A DNA stretch of 64,000 nt. Source: an uncultured Paracoccaceae bacterium. GTDB lineage: Bacteria > Bacteroidota > Bacteroidia > Flavobacteriales > Flavobacteriaceae. How positions within the stretch are numbered: position 1 is the stretch's first letter; every line of letters begins with the position of its first letter. The notes under the pieces were generated by a model. That model made no database searches. It had not been told where the DNA came from and worked only from the letters and a program-made list of their open reading frames with translations. Shown piece after piece: positions 16,030 to 24,755 of the stretch. Where the stretch lies: assembly GCA_943788135.1 (NCBI GenBank), contig CALSPC010000001.1, forward strand, positions 1 to 64,000. The letters run 5' to 3'. The position numbers and the translations under genes were made by a program.

Positions 16030-17013
16030 ATGAAAAAAAATATTGCCATAATTATGGGTGGATATTCTAGCGAGTATCTAATTTCTTTAAAAAGTGGAAG
16101 TATCGTATATGACAGCTTACCAAAAACAAGCTACAACGCCTATTGTATTCATATCTTCAAAGATAAATGGGTTTACATCACTGACGACTCAAAAGAGTAC
16201 CCTGTAAACAAAGCTGATTTCTCTGTTCTTGTTGAAGGTTCAAAACTCAATTTTGACTGTGTTTTTAATGCCATTCACGGCAGTCCAGGCGAAGATGGTA
16301 TCATGCAGGCTTATTTTGAATTACTGTCCATTCCACACACCAGTTGTGATATGTATCAAGCCGCTTTAACGTTCAATAAAAGAGATTGTTTAAGTGTGTT
16401 AAAGCCTTATGGAATTCTTATGGCGGATTCTTATTTTTTAAATAGTGGAGATCCTGTAGATGCAACAGCTATTGAAAATGCCGTTGGATTTCCTTGTTTT
16501 GTAAAAGCCAACAAAGCTGGAAGTAGCTTTGGGGTCACTAAAGTCTATTCAAAAGCAGATTTACCTAGCGCCATCGCCACTGCATTCAAAGAGGATGACG
16601 AACTGATTATCGAATCCTTTTTAGAAGGTACAGAGGTATCCGTTGGAGTTATTCGTTATAAAGGAAAAGTCACCGTTCTTCCGATTACAGAAATAGTAAC
16701 AGAAAATGACTTTTTTGATTATGAGGCAAAGTATTTAGGAAAATCTCAAGAAATCACCCCTGCTCGTTTGAGTGAAACACAAGAAGCCGCTGTTAGAGAA
16801 ATAGCGGAATCCATCTATACTATTTTGAAATTAGAGGGATTCTCTAGAAGTGAATTTATTTTTAAAGAGGGTAAACCTCATTTTTTAGAAATAAATACCA
16901 TTCCTGGGCTCACCAAAGAAAGCATCTTACCACAACAGGCTGCTCAAGCCGGAATTTCTTTACCGGATTTATTTGACAATGCAATTCAAGAAGCACTTCG
17001 AAAAAATTCTTAA
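16030..17013 (+). CDS. ddl: D-alanine--D-alanine ligase
   Basis: This 327-residue cytosolic ATP-grasp enzyme joins two D-alanines for peptidoglycan precursors. Visible motifs are 'IAIIMGGYSSEY' at the N-terminus, 'VFNAIHGSPGEDG', 'PCFVKANKAGSSFGVTKV' for ATP binding, 'LIIESFLEGTEVSVGVI', and the C-terminal 'FLEINTIPGLTKESILPQQA' that binds magnesium and substrate. A GTG at 16024 is an alternative start, but the ATG at 16030 is preferred. It precedes coaD by 9 bases, forming a two-gene unit. Confidence 0.95.
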   Translation: MKKNIAIIMGGYSSEYLISLKSGSIVYDSLPKTSYNAYCIHIFKDKWVYITDDSKEYPVNKADFSVLVEGSKLNFDCVFNAIHGSPGEDGIMQAYFELLSIPHTSCDMYQAALTFNKRDCLSVLKPYGILMADSYFLNSGDPVDATAIENAVGFPCFVKANKAGSSFGVTKVYSKADLPSAIATAFKEDDELIIESFLEGTEVSVGVIRYKGKVTVLPITEIVTENDFFDYEAKYLGKSQEITPARLSETQEAAVREIAESIYTILKLEGFSRSEFIFKEGKPHFLEINTIPGLTKESILPQQAAQAGISLPDLFDNAIQEALRKNS

Positions 17014-17022
17014 CTTTACACT

Positions 17023-17478
17023 ATGAACAAAGCTATCTTTCCAGGATCATTTGACCCGATTACGCTAGGGCATGTTGACATCATTAACAGAGGGATAACC
17101 TTGTTTGATGAAGTAATTATTGCTATTGGCGAAAATTCTTCTAAAAATTATATGTTTTCTTTAGAAGAACGTATAGCGTTCATAAAAACGACTTTTAAAG
17201 ATAATCCAAAAGTATCTGTTGTGTCTTACAGCGGGTTAACAATTGATTTCTGCAAAGCCATTGGAGTTGAGTTTATATTGAGAGGGCTTAGAAATCCTGC
17301 CGATTTTGAATTTGAAAAAGCAATTGCGCATACGAATAGACATTTATCGACTCTCGAAACGGTCTTTTTACTGACATCTGCAAAAACTTCATTTATTTCA
17401 TCTTCTATTGTGAGAGAGATTATTCGTTATGATGGGGATTACAAAAAACTAGTTCCTGACGCCGTTCGCACCAAATAA
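17023..17478 (+). CDS. coaD: Phosphopantetheine adenylyltransferase
   Basis: This 151-residue enzyme transfers AMP from ATP to 4'-phosphopantetheine, the fourth step of coenzyme A synthesis. The nucleotidyltransferase signature is 'FPGSFDPITLGHVDII' with the TxGH motif. 'EFILRGLRNPADFEFE' and 'TSFISSSIVREI' are also characteristic of CoaD. Length matches the family. It is the second gene after ddl and converges on a SulP gene only 3 bases away, with no visible terminator between. Confidence 0.95.
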   Translation: MNKAIFPGSFDPITLGHVDIINRGITLFDEVIIAIGENSSKNYMFSLEERIAFIKTTFKDNPKVSVVSYSGLTIDFCKAIGVEFILRGLRNPADFEFEKAIAHTNRHLSTLETVFLLTSAKTSFISSSIVREIIRYDGDYKKLVPDAVRTK

Positions 17479-17480
17479 TT

Positions 17481-19103
17481 TTATAGTTTATATTCTGTCA
17501 AGCTTTTAGAAAATGCTTCTGGATTTTCTGCTAAATAGTATCGCGGATCATCAATAGCCTCTAAGATTACATCTTTAAAATCGGGGCTAGATTTATATAA
17601 TAAAACCTTACAGTCTTCACTAAGATGTTTTAGGTAAATTGTTTTCCCTTCTTCTTTATATTTGGCGACTATATTAGAAATTGCTTCGATTGCAGAGTGG
17701 TCACTAACACGAGATTCTACAAAATCAATTTCTACAGATTGCGGATCATTTTTCACATCAAACTTATCATTAAATGCTGTAATACTACCAAAGAATAATG
17801 GACCCCAAATTTCGTACACTTTTGTACCATCGTCTTTGATGCGTTTTCGAGCACGAATACGTTTTGCATTTTCCCAAGAAAACACAAGTGCACTGACTAT
17901 TACTCCTGAAATAACGGCAATTGCTAAGTCGAAAAAGACCGTCATTGAAGATACTAATATCAATACAAATACATCTGTTTTTGGAATTTTATTAATGATT
18001 CTAAAACTCGACCATGCAAAGGTGCCAATGACCACCATAAACATCACACCAACCAAAGCAGCAATAGGAACTTGCTCTATAAGTCCTGAAGCAAATAAGA
18101 TAAATGCTAACAACGCTAATGCAGCTACAATTCCAGAAAGTCGACCTCTTCCTCCTCCTTTAATATTTATTATAGATTGCCCAATCATGGCGCAGCCACC
18201 CATACCACCGAACAAACCTGTGATAATGTTTGCTCCTCCTTGAGCCATACATTCTCTGTTGGAGTTTCCTCGGGTTTCAGTAAGTTCATCAATTAAATTT
18301 AAGGTCATTAAAGACTCAATTAACCCAATCGCAGCAAGAATAAGTGCGTAAGGGCCAATAAACTTTAAAGTTTCAAAATTAAAAGGAATCTTATCAAAAA
18401 TAGCCCATTGTGGCAGCGGTAAGCCTCCTTTTAGACCGTCGCCACCACCGTCTCTAATAAAACTTCCTACAGTGGCAACATCCAAGTCACCAAATATTAC
18501 AATGGCAGAAACCACTAAAATTGCAACAAGGGCTTCAGGTAGCTTTTTAGTCAGTTGTGGCAAACAAAACATAATCGCCATTGTAAGTCCAACAAGTCCC
18601 ACCATAGTCCACAGTGAGGTGCCTTGCATCCATACCATTTCTCCCTGATCTGAGGTCATAAACATGCTGAGTTGAGAAAGGAAAATCACAATGGCTAAAC
18701 CATTAACAAATCCCATCATCACTGGATGTGGGATCAAACGAACGAATTTACCAAGTTTAAAAACACCTGCTAAAATCTGAATAATGCCCATCAAAATTAC
18801 GGTCATAAAAAGATAATAAAGTCCTAGTTCCTCTCCTTCTGCACCCATGGCATTCCCACGTGCTACTAGAGTAACCATTACTACTGCTAAAGCGCCAGTT
18901 GCACCACTAATCATTCCTGGACGACCTCCAAATAGTGATGTAATTAATCCAATCATAAAAGCGGCGTATAACCCTACCAATGGATCAACACCTGCTACAA
19001 AAGCAAAGGCAACTGCTTCTGGCACCAAAGCCAATGCTACTGTTAGTCCACTTAAAATATCATTTTTTACATTACTAGAACGCTTACTTATAAACTCCAT
19101 CAT
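17481..19103 (-). CDS. SulP-family inorganic anion transporter with STAS domain
   Basis: This 540-residue membrane protein has a SulP core with 'GLTVALALVPEAVAFAFVAG', 'GLYAAFMIGLITSLFGGRPG', 'MISGATGALAVVMV' and 'ANIITGLFGGMGGCAMIGQS', then a C-terminal STAS domain (about 430-530). It is a different subgroup from the transporter at 8965: it lacks a neighbouring carbonic anhydrase and has the 'RPGMISGATGA' motif seen in many sulfate/bicarbonate carriers. Substrate cannot be fixed from sequence; sulfate or bicarbonate are the main candidates. Two adjacent methionines could serve as start. Confidence 0.87.
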   Translation of the reverse strand: MMEFISKRSSNVKNDILSGLTVALALVPEAVAFAFVAGVDPLVGLYAAFMIGLITSLFGGRPGMISGATGALAVVMVTLVARGNAMGAEGEELGLYYLFMTVILMGIIQILAGVFKLGKFVRLIPHPVMMGFVNGLAIVIFLSQLSMFMTSDQGEMVWMQGTSLWTMVGLVGLTMAIMFCLPQLTKKLPEALVAILVVSAIVIFGDLDVATVGSFIRDGGGDGLKGGLPLPQWAIFDKIPFNFETLKFIGPYALILAAIGLIESLMTLNLIDELTETRGNSNRECMAQGGANIITGLFGGMGGCAMIGQSIINIKGGGRGRLSGIVAALALLAFILFASGLIEQVPIAALVGVMFMVVIGTFAWSSFRIINKIPKTDVFVLILVSSMTVFFDLAIAVISGVIVSALVFSWENAKRIRARKRIKDDGTKVYEIWGPLFFGSITAFNDKFDVKNDPQSVEIDFVESRVSDHSAIEAISNIVAKYKEEGKTIYLKHLSEDCKVLLYKSSPDFKDVILEAIDDPRYYLAENPEAFSKSLTEYKL

Positions 19104-19123
19104 TTTGTTTCATTTTTGCAGGG

Positions 19124-19131
19124 CAAAAATA
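19124..19131 (-). promoter_or_regulatory. -7 promoter element of the second SulP gene
   Basis: The minus strand reads TATTTTTG at 19131-19124, matching TAnnTTTG, 20 bases before the ATG at 19103. Confidence 0.5.
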
Positions 19132-19206
19132 AACTTATTGAAAGGGATAGCAACTCTAAAGAGGTTTTATTTGAAGATTTTTATGAAAATAGAACCTGAA
19201 CGGGTG

Positions 19207-19788
19207 TTAAATCAGCAGTTTAATATTCGAATACGAATTGTTTAAGACCTTTTTTAGTTTGGTTTCGGGAATCCATTTTACTTTGGTGATGCCTTCTTTT
19301 TCTTGTGGAATTAATGTGCCCTCATATTCGGAATACATTTGAAACCAATAGGTTACTTTTATGTAATGGCGCTCATTTCTTTTAAAGATGTGATAGGTGA
19401 TTTCTAGGGGTTTCGTTATGGAAAGCCCAGTAATTCCTGTTTCTTCTTCTACCTCACGAAGTGCCGTTTGATTTATGGTCTCCTTTGCTTCTGCTTTACC
19501 TTTTGGGAGATCCCATTTTCCATTTCTAAAAATAAACAGGATTTCATTTTTAGGATTATAAACCTTGCCACCACCAGCAATTACATTTGGTAGTAAGGCT
19601 AGAAATTTTTTGAGAAGCACCTCTTTATCTATCCCTACTATTCGAACAGAATTGTATTTATCTTTTTTTAGTTTTGAAATAACCTTGTTGATATCAACTG
19701 CATCAATCATGAAATTCTTAAAATCTGTTTCAGTTTCTAACGCAGTTGTTAGGACTATGGGTTTATTACCAACAAATATTTTATACAT
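19207..19788 (-). CDS. Nudix hydrolase
   Basis: This 193-residue protein contains a complete Nudix box at residues 97-119: G97, then E103, then the R-E-V-E-E-E-T-G-I core (111-119). The preceding segment ('ILFIFRNGKWDLPKG') is the usual lead-in. The N-terminal 75 residues form an extra domain ('VISKLKKDKYNSVRIVGIDK') seen in bacteroidete members. Such enzymes hydrolyse nucleoside diphosphate derivatives; the substrate is not predictable. It is divergent from pyrE across 59 bases. Confidence 0.88.
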   Translation of the reverse strand: MYKIFVGNKPIVLTTALETETDFKNFMIDAVDINKVISKLKKDKYNSVRIVGIDKEVLLKKFLALLPNVIAGGGKVYNPKNEILFIFRNGKWDLPKGKAEAKETINQTALREVEEETGITGLSITKPLEITYHIFKRNERHYIKVTYWFQMYSEYEGTLIPQEKEGITKVKWIPETKLKKVLNNSYSNIKLLI

Positions 19789-19835
19789 TGTTAATTAAAA
19801 ACAAATTAATAGGAAGTAAAAGTAGTTATTTTTAC

Positions 19836-19843
19836 TAATTTTG
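19836..19843 (+). promoter_or_regulatory. -7 promoter element immediately before pyrE
   Basis: TAATTTTG at 19836-19843 matches TAnnTTTG and ends only 4 bases before the pyrE ATG at 19848. A transcript from this promoter would have almost no leader. Confidence 0.55.
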
Positions 19844-19847
19844 GCAT

Positions 19848-20492
19848 ATGATTTTTAACAAAAGTACAGCCAAAAAAACTGCAGAAGTATTACTTCAAAT
19901 AAATGCCATAAAATTAAACCCTAAAAATCCCTTTTCATGGGCCTCTGGATGGAAGTCTCCCATCTATTGTGATAACAGAATGGTATTGTCATTTCCAACT
20001 GTAAGAAACTATGTAAAAGAAGAACTCGCCAAAAATATTGAACTCGAATTTGGAAAGCCAGACGTCATCGCCGGAGTAGCAACTGGTGCCATTGGAATTG
20101 GAGCATTAGTCGCAGAATATCTAGGACTTCCTTTTGTATATGTACGTCCACAACCCAAAAAGCATGGCCGACAAAATCAAATCGAAGGGTTTGTTGAAAA
20201 AGGGCAAAATGTAGTGGTCGTTGAAGATTTAATCAGTACTGGAAACAGTAGTTTGGTCGCTGTAGATGCCTTAAAAACCGCTGGAGTTAATGTTAAAGGG
20301 ATGGCAGCTATTTTTACGTATGGTTTTGAGGTTTCAAAAGAAAATTTTGAATCGAAGAACGTTACACTTTTTACACTCAGTAATTATGAAAGCCTGTTAG
20401 AACAAGCTTTGGATACAAACTTCATTAACGAAGCTGAAGCCACTATTTTATCCCAATGGAATTTAAACCCATCGGAATGGACCGGAAAATAA
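19848..20492 (+). CDS. pyrE: Orotate phosphoribosyltransferase
   Basis: This 214-residue enzyme converts orotate and PRPP to orotidine 5'-phosphate in pyrimidine synthesis. The PRPP-binding motif is 'VVVVEDLISTGNSS' (122-135), preceded by 'VIAGVATGAIGIGALVAE' and the catalytic-loop segment 'YVRPQPKKHGRQNQIEG'. The N-terminal 'FSWASGWKSPIYCDNR' is also diagnostic. It is followed after 8 bases by an SRPBCC-type gene. The promoter sits so close to the ATG that the mRNA may be leaderless. Confidence 0.95.
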   Translation: MIFNKSTAKKTAEVLLQINAIKLNPKNPFSWASGWKSPIYCDNRMVLSFPTVRNYVKEELAKNIELEFGKPDVIAGVATGAIGIGALVAEYLGLPFVYVRPQPKKHGRQNQIEGFVEKGQNVVVVEDLISTGNSSLVAVDALKTAGVNVKGMAAIFTYGFEVSKENFESKNVTLFTLSNYESLLEQALDTNFINEAEATILSQWNLNPSEWTGK

Positions 20493-20500
20493 ATTAAGAC

Positions 20501-20896
20501 ATGAAATTAGAATCACAAAAAATTAACCTGGAAAAATCTGCTCAAGATGTTTTTGACTTTTTAACAGCTATTGAGAATTTTAAACACTTAATGCCTGAGA
20601 ACATCAGTAAATTTGAAGTTTTAGATGCAGATAAATTTGTATTTGCTCTAAGTGGAATGCCAGAAATTGTTTTGAAAAAAAAATCAATGGAGTCACCTCA
20701 CACCATCGTTTTAGGCGCTGCAGGTGGTAAGTTAGATTTTTCTTTGACTGCTAAAATTGAATCGCTATCAGCTGCCCAAAGCGCTGTTCAATTGACGTTT
20801 GAAGGCGATTTTAATCCAATGATGGCCATGATGATTAAAAACCCGATTACAAAATTTATAGAAACCCTAGCAGTAAATATTCCCAAATCCATTTAA
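20501..20896 (+). CDS. SRPBCC (START/polyketide cyclase-like) superfamily protein
   Basis: This 131-residue protein has the SRPBCC pattern: a first strand 'KLESQKINLEKSAQDVFDFL', a helix-loop 'ENFKHLMPENISKFEV', central strands, and a C-terminal long helix 'NPITKFIETLAVNI'. Such proteins have a deep hydrophobic pocket for lipids or aromatic ligands. No specific function can be given. It follows pyrE closely and is probably co-transcribed; its stop overlaps the convergent birA stop. Confidence 0.72.
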   Translation: MKLESQKINLEKSAQDVFDFLTAIENFKHLMPENISKFEVLDADKFVFALSGMPEIVLKKKSMESPHTIVLGAAGGKLDFSLTAKIESLSAAQSAVQLTFEGDFNPMMAMMIKNPITKFIETLAVNIPKSI

Positions 20897-21621
20897 TACA
20901 ACAAGCTCAACTCTTTTAGCCCGTAAGTTTTTAGTGCATCTTCTGTTTGTAATTGTAGTTTCCCCGAAGCGGTAACACCTCTAATGATTCCTGTAAAAAG
21001 AGAGTGGTCAGGAAGTTGAAAAGTAGAGGGTTTATCTTTTCTAAATAAATAGGTTTCATATTTAGAGTTTAGTAGTTCCTCTCCACTATTTTCAAAGGCA
21101 GTGAAATAATATTTAATATTTTGAAGTAAATTAGATAATAATTCCTCTAAATTTAAAGACCTCCCTAAAATAGTTTTCAAAGAAGTTACCTTGGGGAGTC
21201 CATTAAATGATTTTTGATTGACATTAAGTCCAACTCCAATCACAGAAGATTCAATGTGTTGAGATTTTATGATATTTTCTATTAAAATTCCAGCAATTTT
21301 ATGATGGCCTGACAAAATGTCGTTTGGCCACTTAACCGCAAGATTTGGAACATTATACCCCTCAAGGGTTTTGATTAGAGACAAGGACACTATGGTATTT
21401 AATAGAAATTGACGTTCTAGTGCAACTTTCGGTTTTAGCTTTAAAATGCTAACTGTTAAGTTTTTACCTTTTTCAGAAAGCCATTTTTCACCTCTTTGCC
21501 CCTTTCCTTGGGTTTGATTTTTAGCTATTACAACAGAATAATCGGCTAAACGCGTCTCTGCCAGTAAGTCTTTCAAATAAGTATTGGTGGAATCCGTGGC
21601 ATTAAGTTTGATTATTTGCAT
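20893..21621 (-). CDS. birA: Biotin--[acetyl-CoA-carboxylase] ligase
   Basis: This 242-residue enzyme attaches biotin to carboxylase carrier proteins. It has the biotin-binding 'NQTQGKGQRGEKWLSEKGKN' segment, the catalytic 'VKWPNDI' and 'HKIAGILIEN', then 'VIGVGLNVNQ'. There is no N-terminal helix-turn-helix, so unlike E. coli BirA it is not expected to act as a repressor. A C-terminal beta domain ends with 'YGLKELSLLY'. It is divergent from rsfS. Confidence 0.93.
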   Translation of the reverse strand: MQIIKLNATDSTNTYLKDLLAETRLADYSVVIAKNQTQGKGQRGEKWLSEKGKNLTVSILKLKPKVALERQFLLNTIVSLSLIKTLEGYNVPNLAVKWPNDILSGHHKIAGILIENIIKSQHIESSVIGVGLNVNQKSFNGLPKVTSLKTILGRSLNLEELLSNLLQNIKYYFTAFENSGEELLNSKYETYLFRKDKPSTFQLPDHSLFTGIIRGVTASGKLQLQTEDALKTYGLKELSLLY

Positions 21622-21690
21622 AGCTGTAATTGTAGCCCTAAATTATAATATTATTAAGAGAATAAAAAAGGTTTAGAGCCAAAAAAGTAA

Positions 21691-21698
21691 TAAATTTG
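21691..21698 (+). promoter_or_regulatory. -7 promoter element of rsfS-ftsH
   Basis: TAAATTTG at 21691-21698 matches TAnnTTTG, 17 bases before the rsfS ATG. Confidence 0.5.
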
Positions 21699-21715
21699 CA
21701 CTGTAAATATATTTC

Positions 21716-22087
21716 ATGACAAAAAACACTCCTAACGCTGACGAAATCATCACTTTCACTATAAACGGAATTGAAGATGTTAAAGGGCAAAATATTACTA
21801 TCTTAGACCTTAGAGCTATTGAAAATACGGTTTGTGATTATTTCATCATTTGTGATGGAACTTCAAATACACAGGTTAATGCAATTGTGAGTTCAATACA
21901 AAAAAAAGTAAGCAAAAATACCAAAGAAAAGCCTTGGCATATTGAGGGTAGTGAAAACGCAGAATGGGTACTTATGGATTACGTCCATGTTGTTGTTCAT
22001 GTATTTCAAAAACATATTCGCGAGTACTACGATATTGAAAACCTTTGGGGCGATGCTAAAATCACAGAAATAGAAACAAGTTACTAA
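21716..22087 (+). CDS. rsfS: Ribosome silencing factor RsfS
   Basis: This 123-residue protein matches RsfS/Iojap: 'DVKGQNITILDLRAIENTVC', 'DYFIICDGTSNTQVNAI' and 'WVLMDYVHVVVHVFQKHIRE' followed by 'YYDIENLWGDA'. RsfS binds ribosomal protein L14 and blocks joining of the ribosomal subunits when nutrients are scarce. It lies 10 bases upstream of ftsH; this order is common in Bacteroidota. Confidence 0.94.
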   Translation: MTKNTPNADEIITFTINGIEDVKGQNITILDLRAIENTVCDYFIICDGTSNTQVNAIVSSIQKKVSKNTKEKPWHIEGSENAEWVLMDYVHVVVHVFQKHIREYYDIENLWGDAKITEIETSY

Positions 22088-22097
22088 AAAAAATCTC

Positions 22098-24053
22098 ATG
22101 TCTAATAAAGATAATAAACCTAAAAATACAAAGTTTAACGCCTATTGGATATACGGAATTGCCATTGTGCTGTTCTTGGTCTTCAATGTGTTTTCTGGAG
22201 GTTTAGGAAATTCAACTGGAGTTTCTACAACCCCTTCACAATTTTTTAAATTCCTCAGAAATGGTGATGTTAAAAAAGTTGAAATCGTTAACAAAAGAGA
22301 AGCTTTGGTTTATCTAACCACTAAAGCATCCAACAAAGAAATTCACAAAAAGACTCAAAAGGAACAACTTTTTCCAGTTGGTTCTGGAGGACCAAGTTAT
22401 CAATTTGAATTTGGAGATGTCCAATTATTTCAAAAACAACTTGAAGACACAATCGATGATGAACAATTAGATACGGTTCTAGATTTTAAAACAGAAAGTA
22501 ATCCTTGGGGAGATATTTTTTCATCACTCATTCCTTTTATCTTAATTATTGGGGTATGGATTTTCATCATGAGACGTATGTCTGGCGGTGGTGGCGGTGG
22601 TCCTGGAGGTCAAATTTTCAACATAGGTAAATCAAAAGCAAAGTTATTTGACGAAAAATTAGAAACCAAAACCACCTTTCAAGATGTGGCAGGTTTAGAA
22701 GGCGCAAAAGAAGAAATTCAAGAAATTGTTGATTTCCTAAAACACCCCGAAAAATATACGGCCTTAGGTGGTAAAATTCCTAAAGGTGCATTGCTAGTAG
22801 GACCTCCTGGAACAGGAAAAACATTGTTAGCTAAAGCGGTTGCAGGGGAAGCAAAAGCGCCCTTTTTCTCATTATCAGGTTCTGATTTTGTTGAGATGTT
22901 TGTGGGAGTTGGAGCTTCTAGAGTAAGAGATTTGTTTAAGCAAGCGAAGGAAAAATCGCCTTCAATTATTTTTATTGATGAAATTGATGCCATAGGACGT
23001 GCACGAGGAAAGAGCAATTTTTCAGGATCTAATGATGAAAGAGAAAACACCCTAAACCAGTTGTTGACTGAAATGGATGGATTTGGTACCAATACAAACG
23101 TTATTGTTTTAGCAGCTACTAACCGTGCAGATGTCCTTGACAAAGCTTTAATGAGAGCAGGACGATTTGATCGTCAAATTTATGTGGACTTGCCAGATGT
23201 AAGAGAACGTAAAGAGATTTTTGAAGTCCATTTAAAACCTTTGAAAAAAAGCAAAGACTTAGATACCGACTTTTTATCTAAACAAACCCCTGGTTTTTCT
23301 GGAGCAGATATTGCCAATGTTTGTAATGAAGCGGCTCTTATTGCAGCTCGAAACAACAAAAAAGCCGTTGAAAAACAAGATTTCTTAGATGCAGTGGATC
23401 GTATTATTGGAGGACTTGAAAAGAAGAATAAAATTATCACGCCAAGTGAAAAAAGAGCTGTAGCCTTTCATGAAGCTGGCCATGCAACAATTAGTTGGAT
23501 GTTAGAACATGCTTCTCCATTGGTAAAAGTTACTATTGTTCCAAGAGGGCGCTCCTTAGGCGCTGCTTGGTACCTTCCAGAAGAACGTCTTATTGTAAGG
23601 CCTGAACAAATGCTCGATGAAATGTGTGCAGCCTTAGGAGGTAGAGCCGCAGAAAAAGTTATCTTTGATAAAATATCTACAGGAGCCTTGAGTGACTTAG
23701 AGAAAGTAACCAAACAAGCAAGAGCTATGGTTACCGTATATGGATTGAGCGATAAAGTTGGTAATTTAACATATTACGATTCCTCAGGGCAAAACGACTA
23801 TGGATTTTCTAAACCTTACAGTGAACAAACTGCTGAATTGATTGACAAAGAAATTTCTACTATTATTGAAACGCAGTATGAGCGTGCCATAAAACTATTA
23901 GAAGAGAACAAAGATAAATTAACTGAGCTTGCAGAAGTCCTTTTGAAGGAAGAGGTTATTTTTAAAGACAACTTAGAAACCATTTTTGGAAAACGACCTT
24001 TTACAGTAGAAGCTGTTGAAAACTCTCCGACTAAGGATGAAGAGGAAGAATAA
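22098..24053 (+). CDS. ftsH: ATP-dependent zinc metalloprotease FtsH
   Basis: This 651-residue membrane protease has two membrane helices (about 15-35 and 140-158) flanking a periplasmic region. An AAA domain follows, with Walker A 'GPPGTGKT' (235-242) and Walker B 'SIIFIDEIDAIGR'. The M41 peptidase domain carries zinc motif HEAGH at 458-462. It forms hexamers that degrade damaged membrane proteins and short-lived regulators. A glycine-rich stretch after the second helix (162-171) is a linker. It is second in the rsfS operon. Confidence 0.97.
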   Translation: MSNKDNKPKNTKFNAYWIYGIAIVLFLVFNVFSGGLGNSTGVSTTPSQFFKFLRNGDVKKVEIVNKREALVYLTTKASNKEIHKKTQKEQLFPVGSGGPSYQFEFGDVQLFQKQLEDTIDDEQLDTVLDFKTESNPWGDIFSSLIPFILIIGVWIFIMRRMSGGGGGGPGGQIFNIGKSKAKLFDEKLETKTTFQDVAGLEGAKEEIQEIVDFLKHPEKYTALGGKIPKGALLVGPPGTGKTLLAKAVAGEAKAPFFSLSGSDFVEMFVGVGASRVRDLFKQAKEKSPSIIFIDEIDAIGRARGKSNFSGSNDERENTLNQLLTEMDGFGTNTNVIVLAATNRADVLDKALMRAGRFDRQIYVDLPDVRERKEIFEVHLKPLKKSKDLDTDFLSKQTPGFSGADIANVCNEAALIAARNNKKAVEKQDFLDAVDRIIGGLEKKNKIITPSEKRAVAFHEAGHATISWMLEHASPLVKVTIVPRGRSLGAAWYLPEERLIVRPEQMLDEMCAALGGRAAEKVIFDKISTGALSDLEKVTKQARAMVTVYGLSDKVGNLTYYDSSGQNDYGFSKPYSEQTAELIDKEISTIIETQYERAIKLLEENKDKLTELAEVLLKEEVIFKDNLETIFGKRPFTVEAVENSPTKDEEEE

Positions 24054-24087
24054 GTTTAAAATAACTTTTTATTAAATCTTATTTTTT

Positions 24088-24095
24088 TACCTTTG
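24088..24095 (+). promoter_or_regulatory. -7 promoter element before the LUD gene
   Basis: TACCTTTG at 24088-24095 matches TAnnTTTG and lies 37 bases before the ATG at 24133, so the LUD-cdsA-psd-ACBP genes may be a separate transcription unit from ftsH. Confidence 0.5.
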
Positions 24096-24132
24096 GTAGC
24101 GTATTGGCTCAAAAGCTTATATACGATGACAA

Positions 24133-24741
24133 ATGAGTTTATTTCGCAAAATATTTGGTTCAAAAAAAGAGGAGTCTGAAAAGGAATCTGACCCGAAAAA
24201 TCAGAACCCCTATTTAGACGTCGATAAACTACCTGTGGACGAGGTTTTTACCATTAACTTTAATAAAAATGGAGGAAAATTCTTGTATTGCGAAAACATA
24301 GATGAAGTTCACACCTTTCTTGATAAAATAATTGAAGAAAATAACTGGAATAAAAAAAATGCACTTATTCTCAACTCTCATTTAAAAGAAAAATTTAAAA
24401 GTTTAAAATCTGACTCTAGTCAAAAATTAGATGCTCCAGATTTTTTGTTTACAACTTGCGAGTCTCTTATTGCTAACGACGGCTCATTGCTTATATCCTC
24501 CAATCAAATTGCAGAAAAAAAACTTGTGGAATTGCCAGAAAACTTCATTGTATTTGCCACTACAAGTCAATTTGTAAACACTATTAGCGAGGGACTTCAG
24601 GGAATTAAAGCTAAAAGCAAAACCAAAATCCCCTCAAACATCACAACCATCAAACATTTTAAGACTAACAATACCAATAATTTTCTCAGCTACGGAAGTA
24701 GTACAAAAAACCTATATTTGCTACTGCTAGAAAATTTATAA
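24133..24741 (+). CDS. LUD-domain (LutB/LutC-related) protein
   Basis: This 202-residue protein resembles the LUD domain of lactate-utilisation proteins: 'FTTCESLIANDGSLLISSNQ' and 'LPENFIVFATTSQFVNTISE' match the nucleotide-binding-like core. The N-terminal 45 residues are charged and variable. It has no iron-sulfur cluster motif and no lutA/lutB neighbours, so a role in lactate oxidation is unlikely. In flavobacteria a LUD gene of this kind sits between ftsH and cdsA. Its real function is unknown. Confidence 0.72.
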   Translation: MSLFRKIFGSKKEESEKESDPKNQNPYLDVDKLPVDEVFTINFNKNGGKFLYCENIDEVHTFLDKIIEENNWNKKNALILNSHLKEKFKSLKSDSSQKLDAPDFLFTTCESLIANDGSLLISSNQIAEKKLVELPENFIVFATTSQFVNTISEGLQGIKAKSKTKIPSNITTIKHFKTNNTNNFLSYGSSTKNLYLLLLENL

Positions 24742-24755
24742 CCATAACATAACCA

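Noticed and set aside
17662-18243. Long open frame opposite the second SulP gene
   Set aside because: Antisense shadow of a strongly supported transporter gene, rich in Thr/Pro/Ile with no domain pattern.
22580-22615. GGTGGT-rich stretch as a simple repeat
   Set aside because: It is the glycine linker of FtsH after the second membrane helix.
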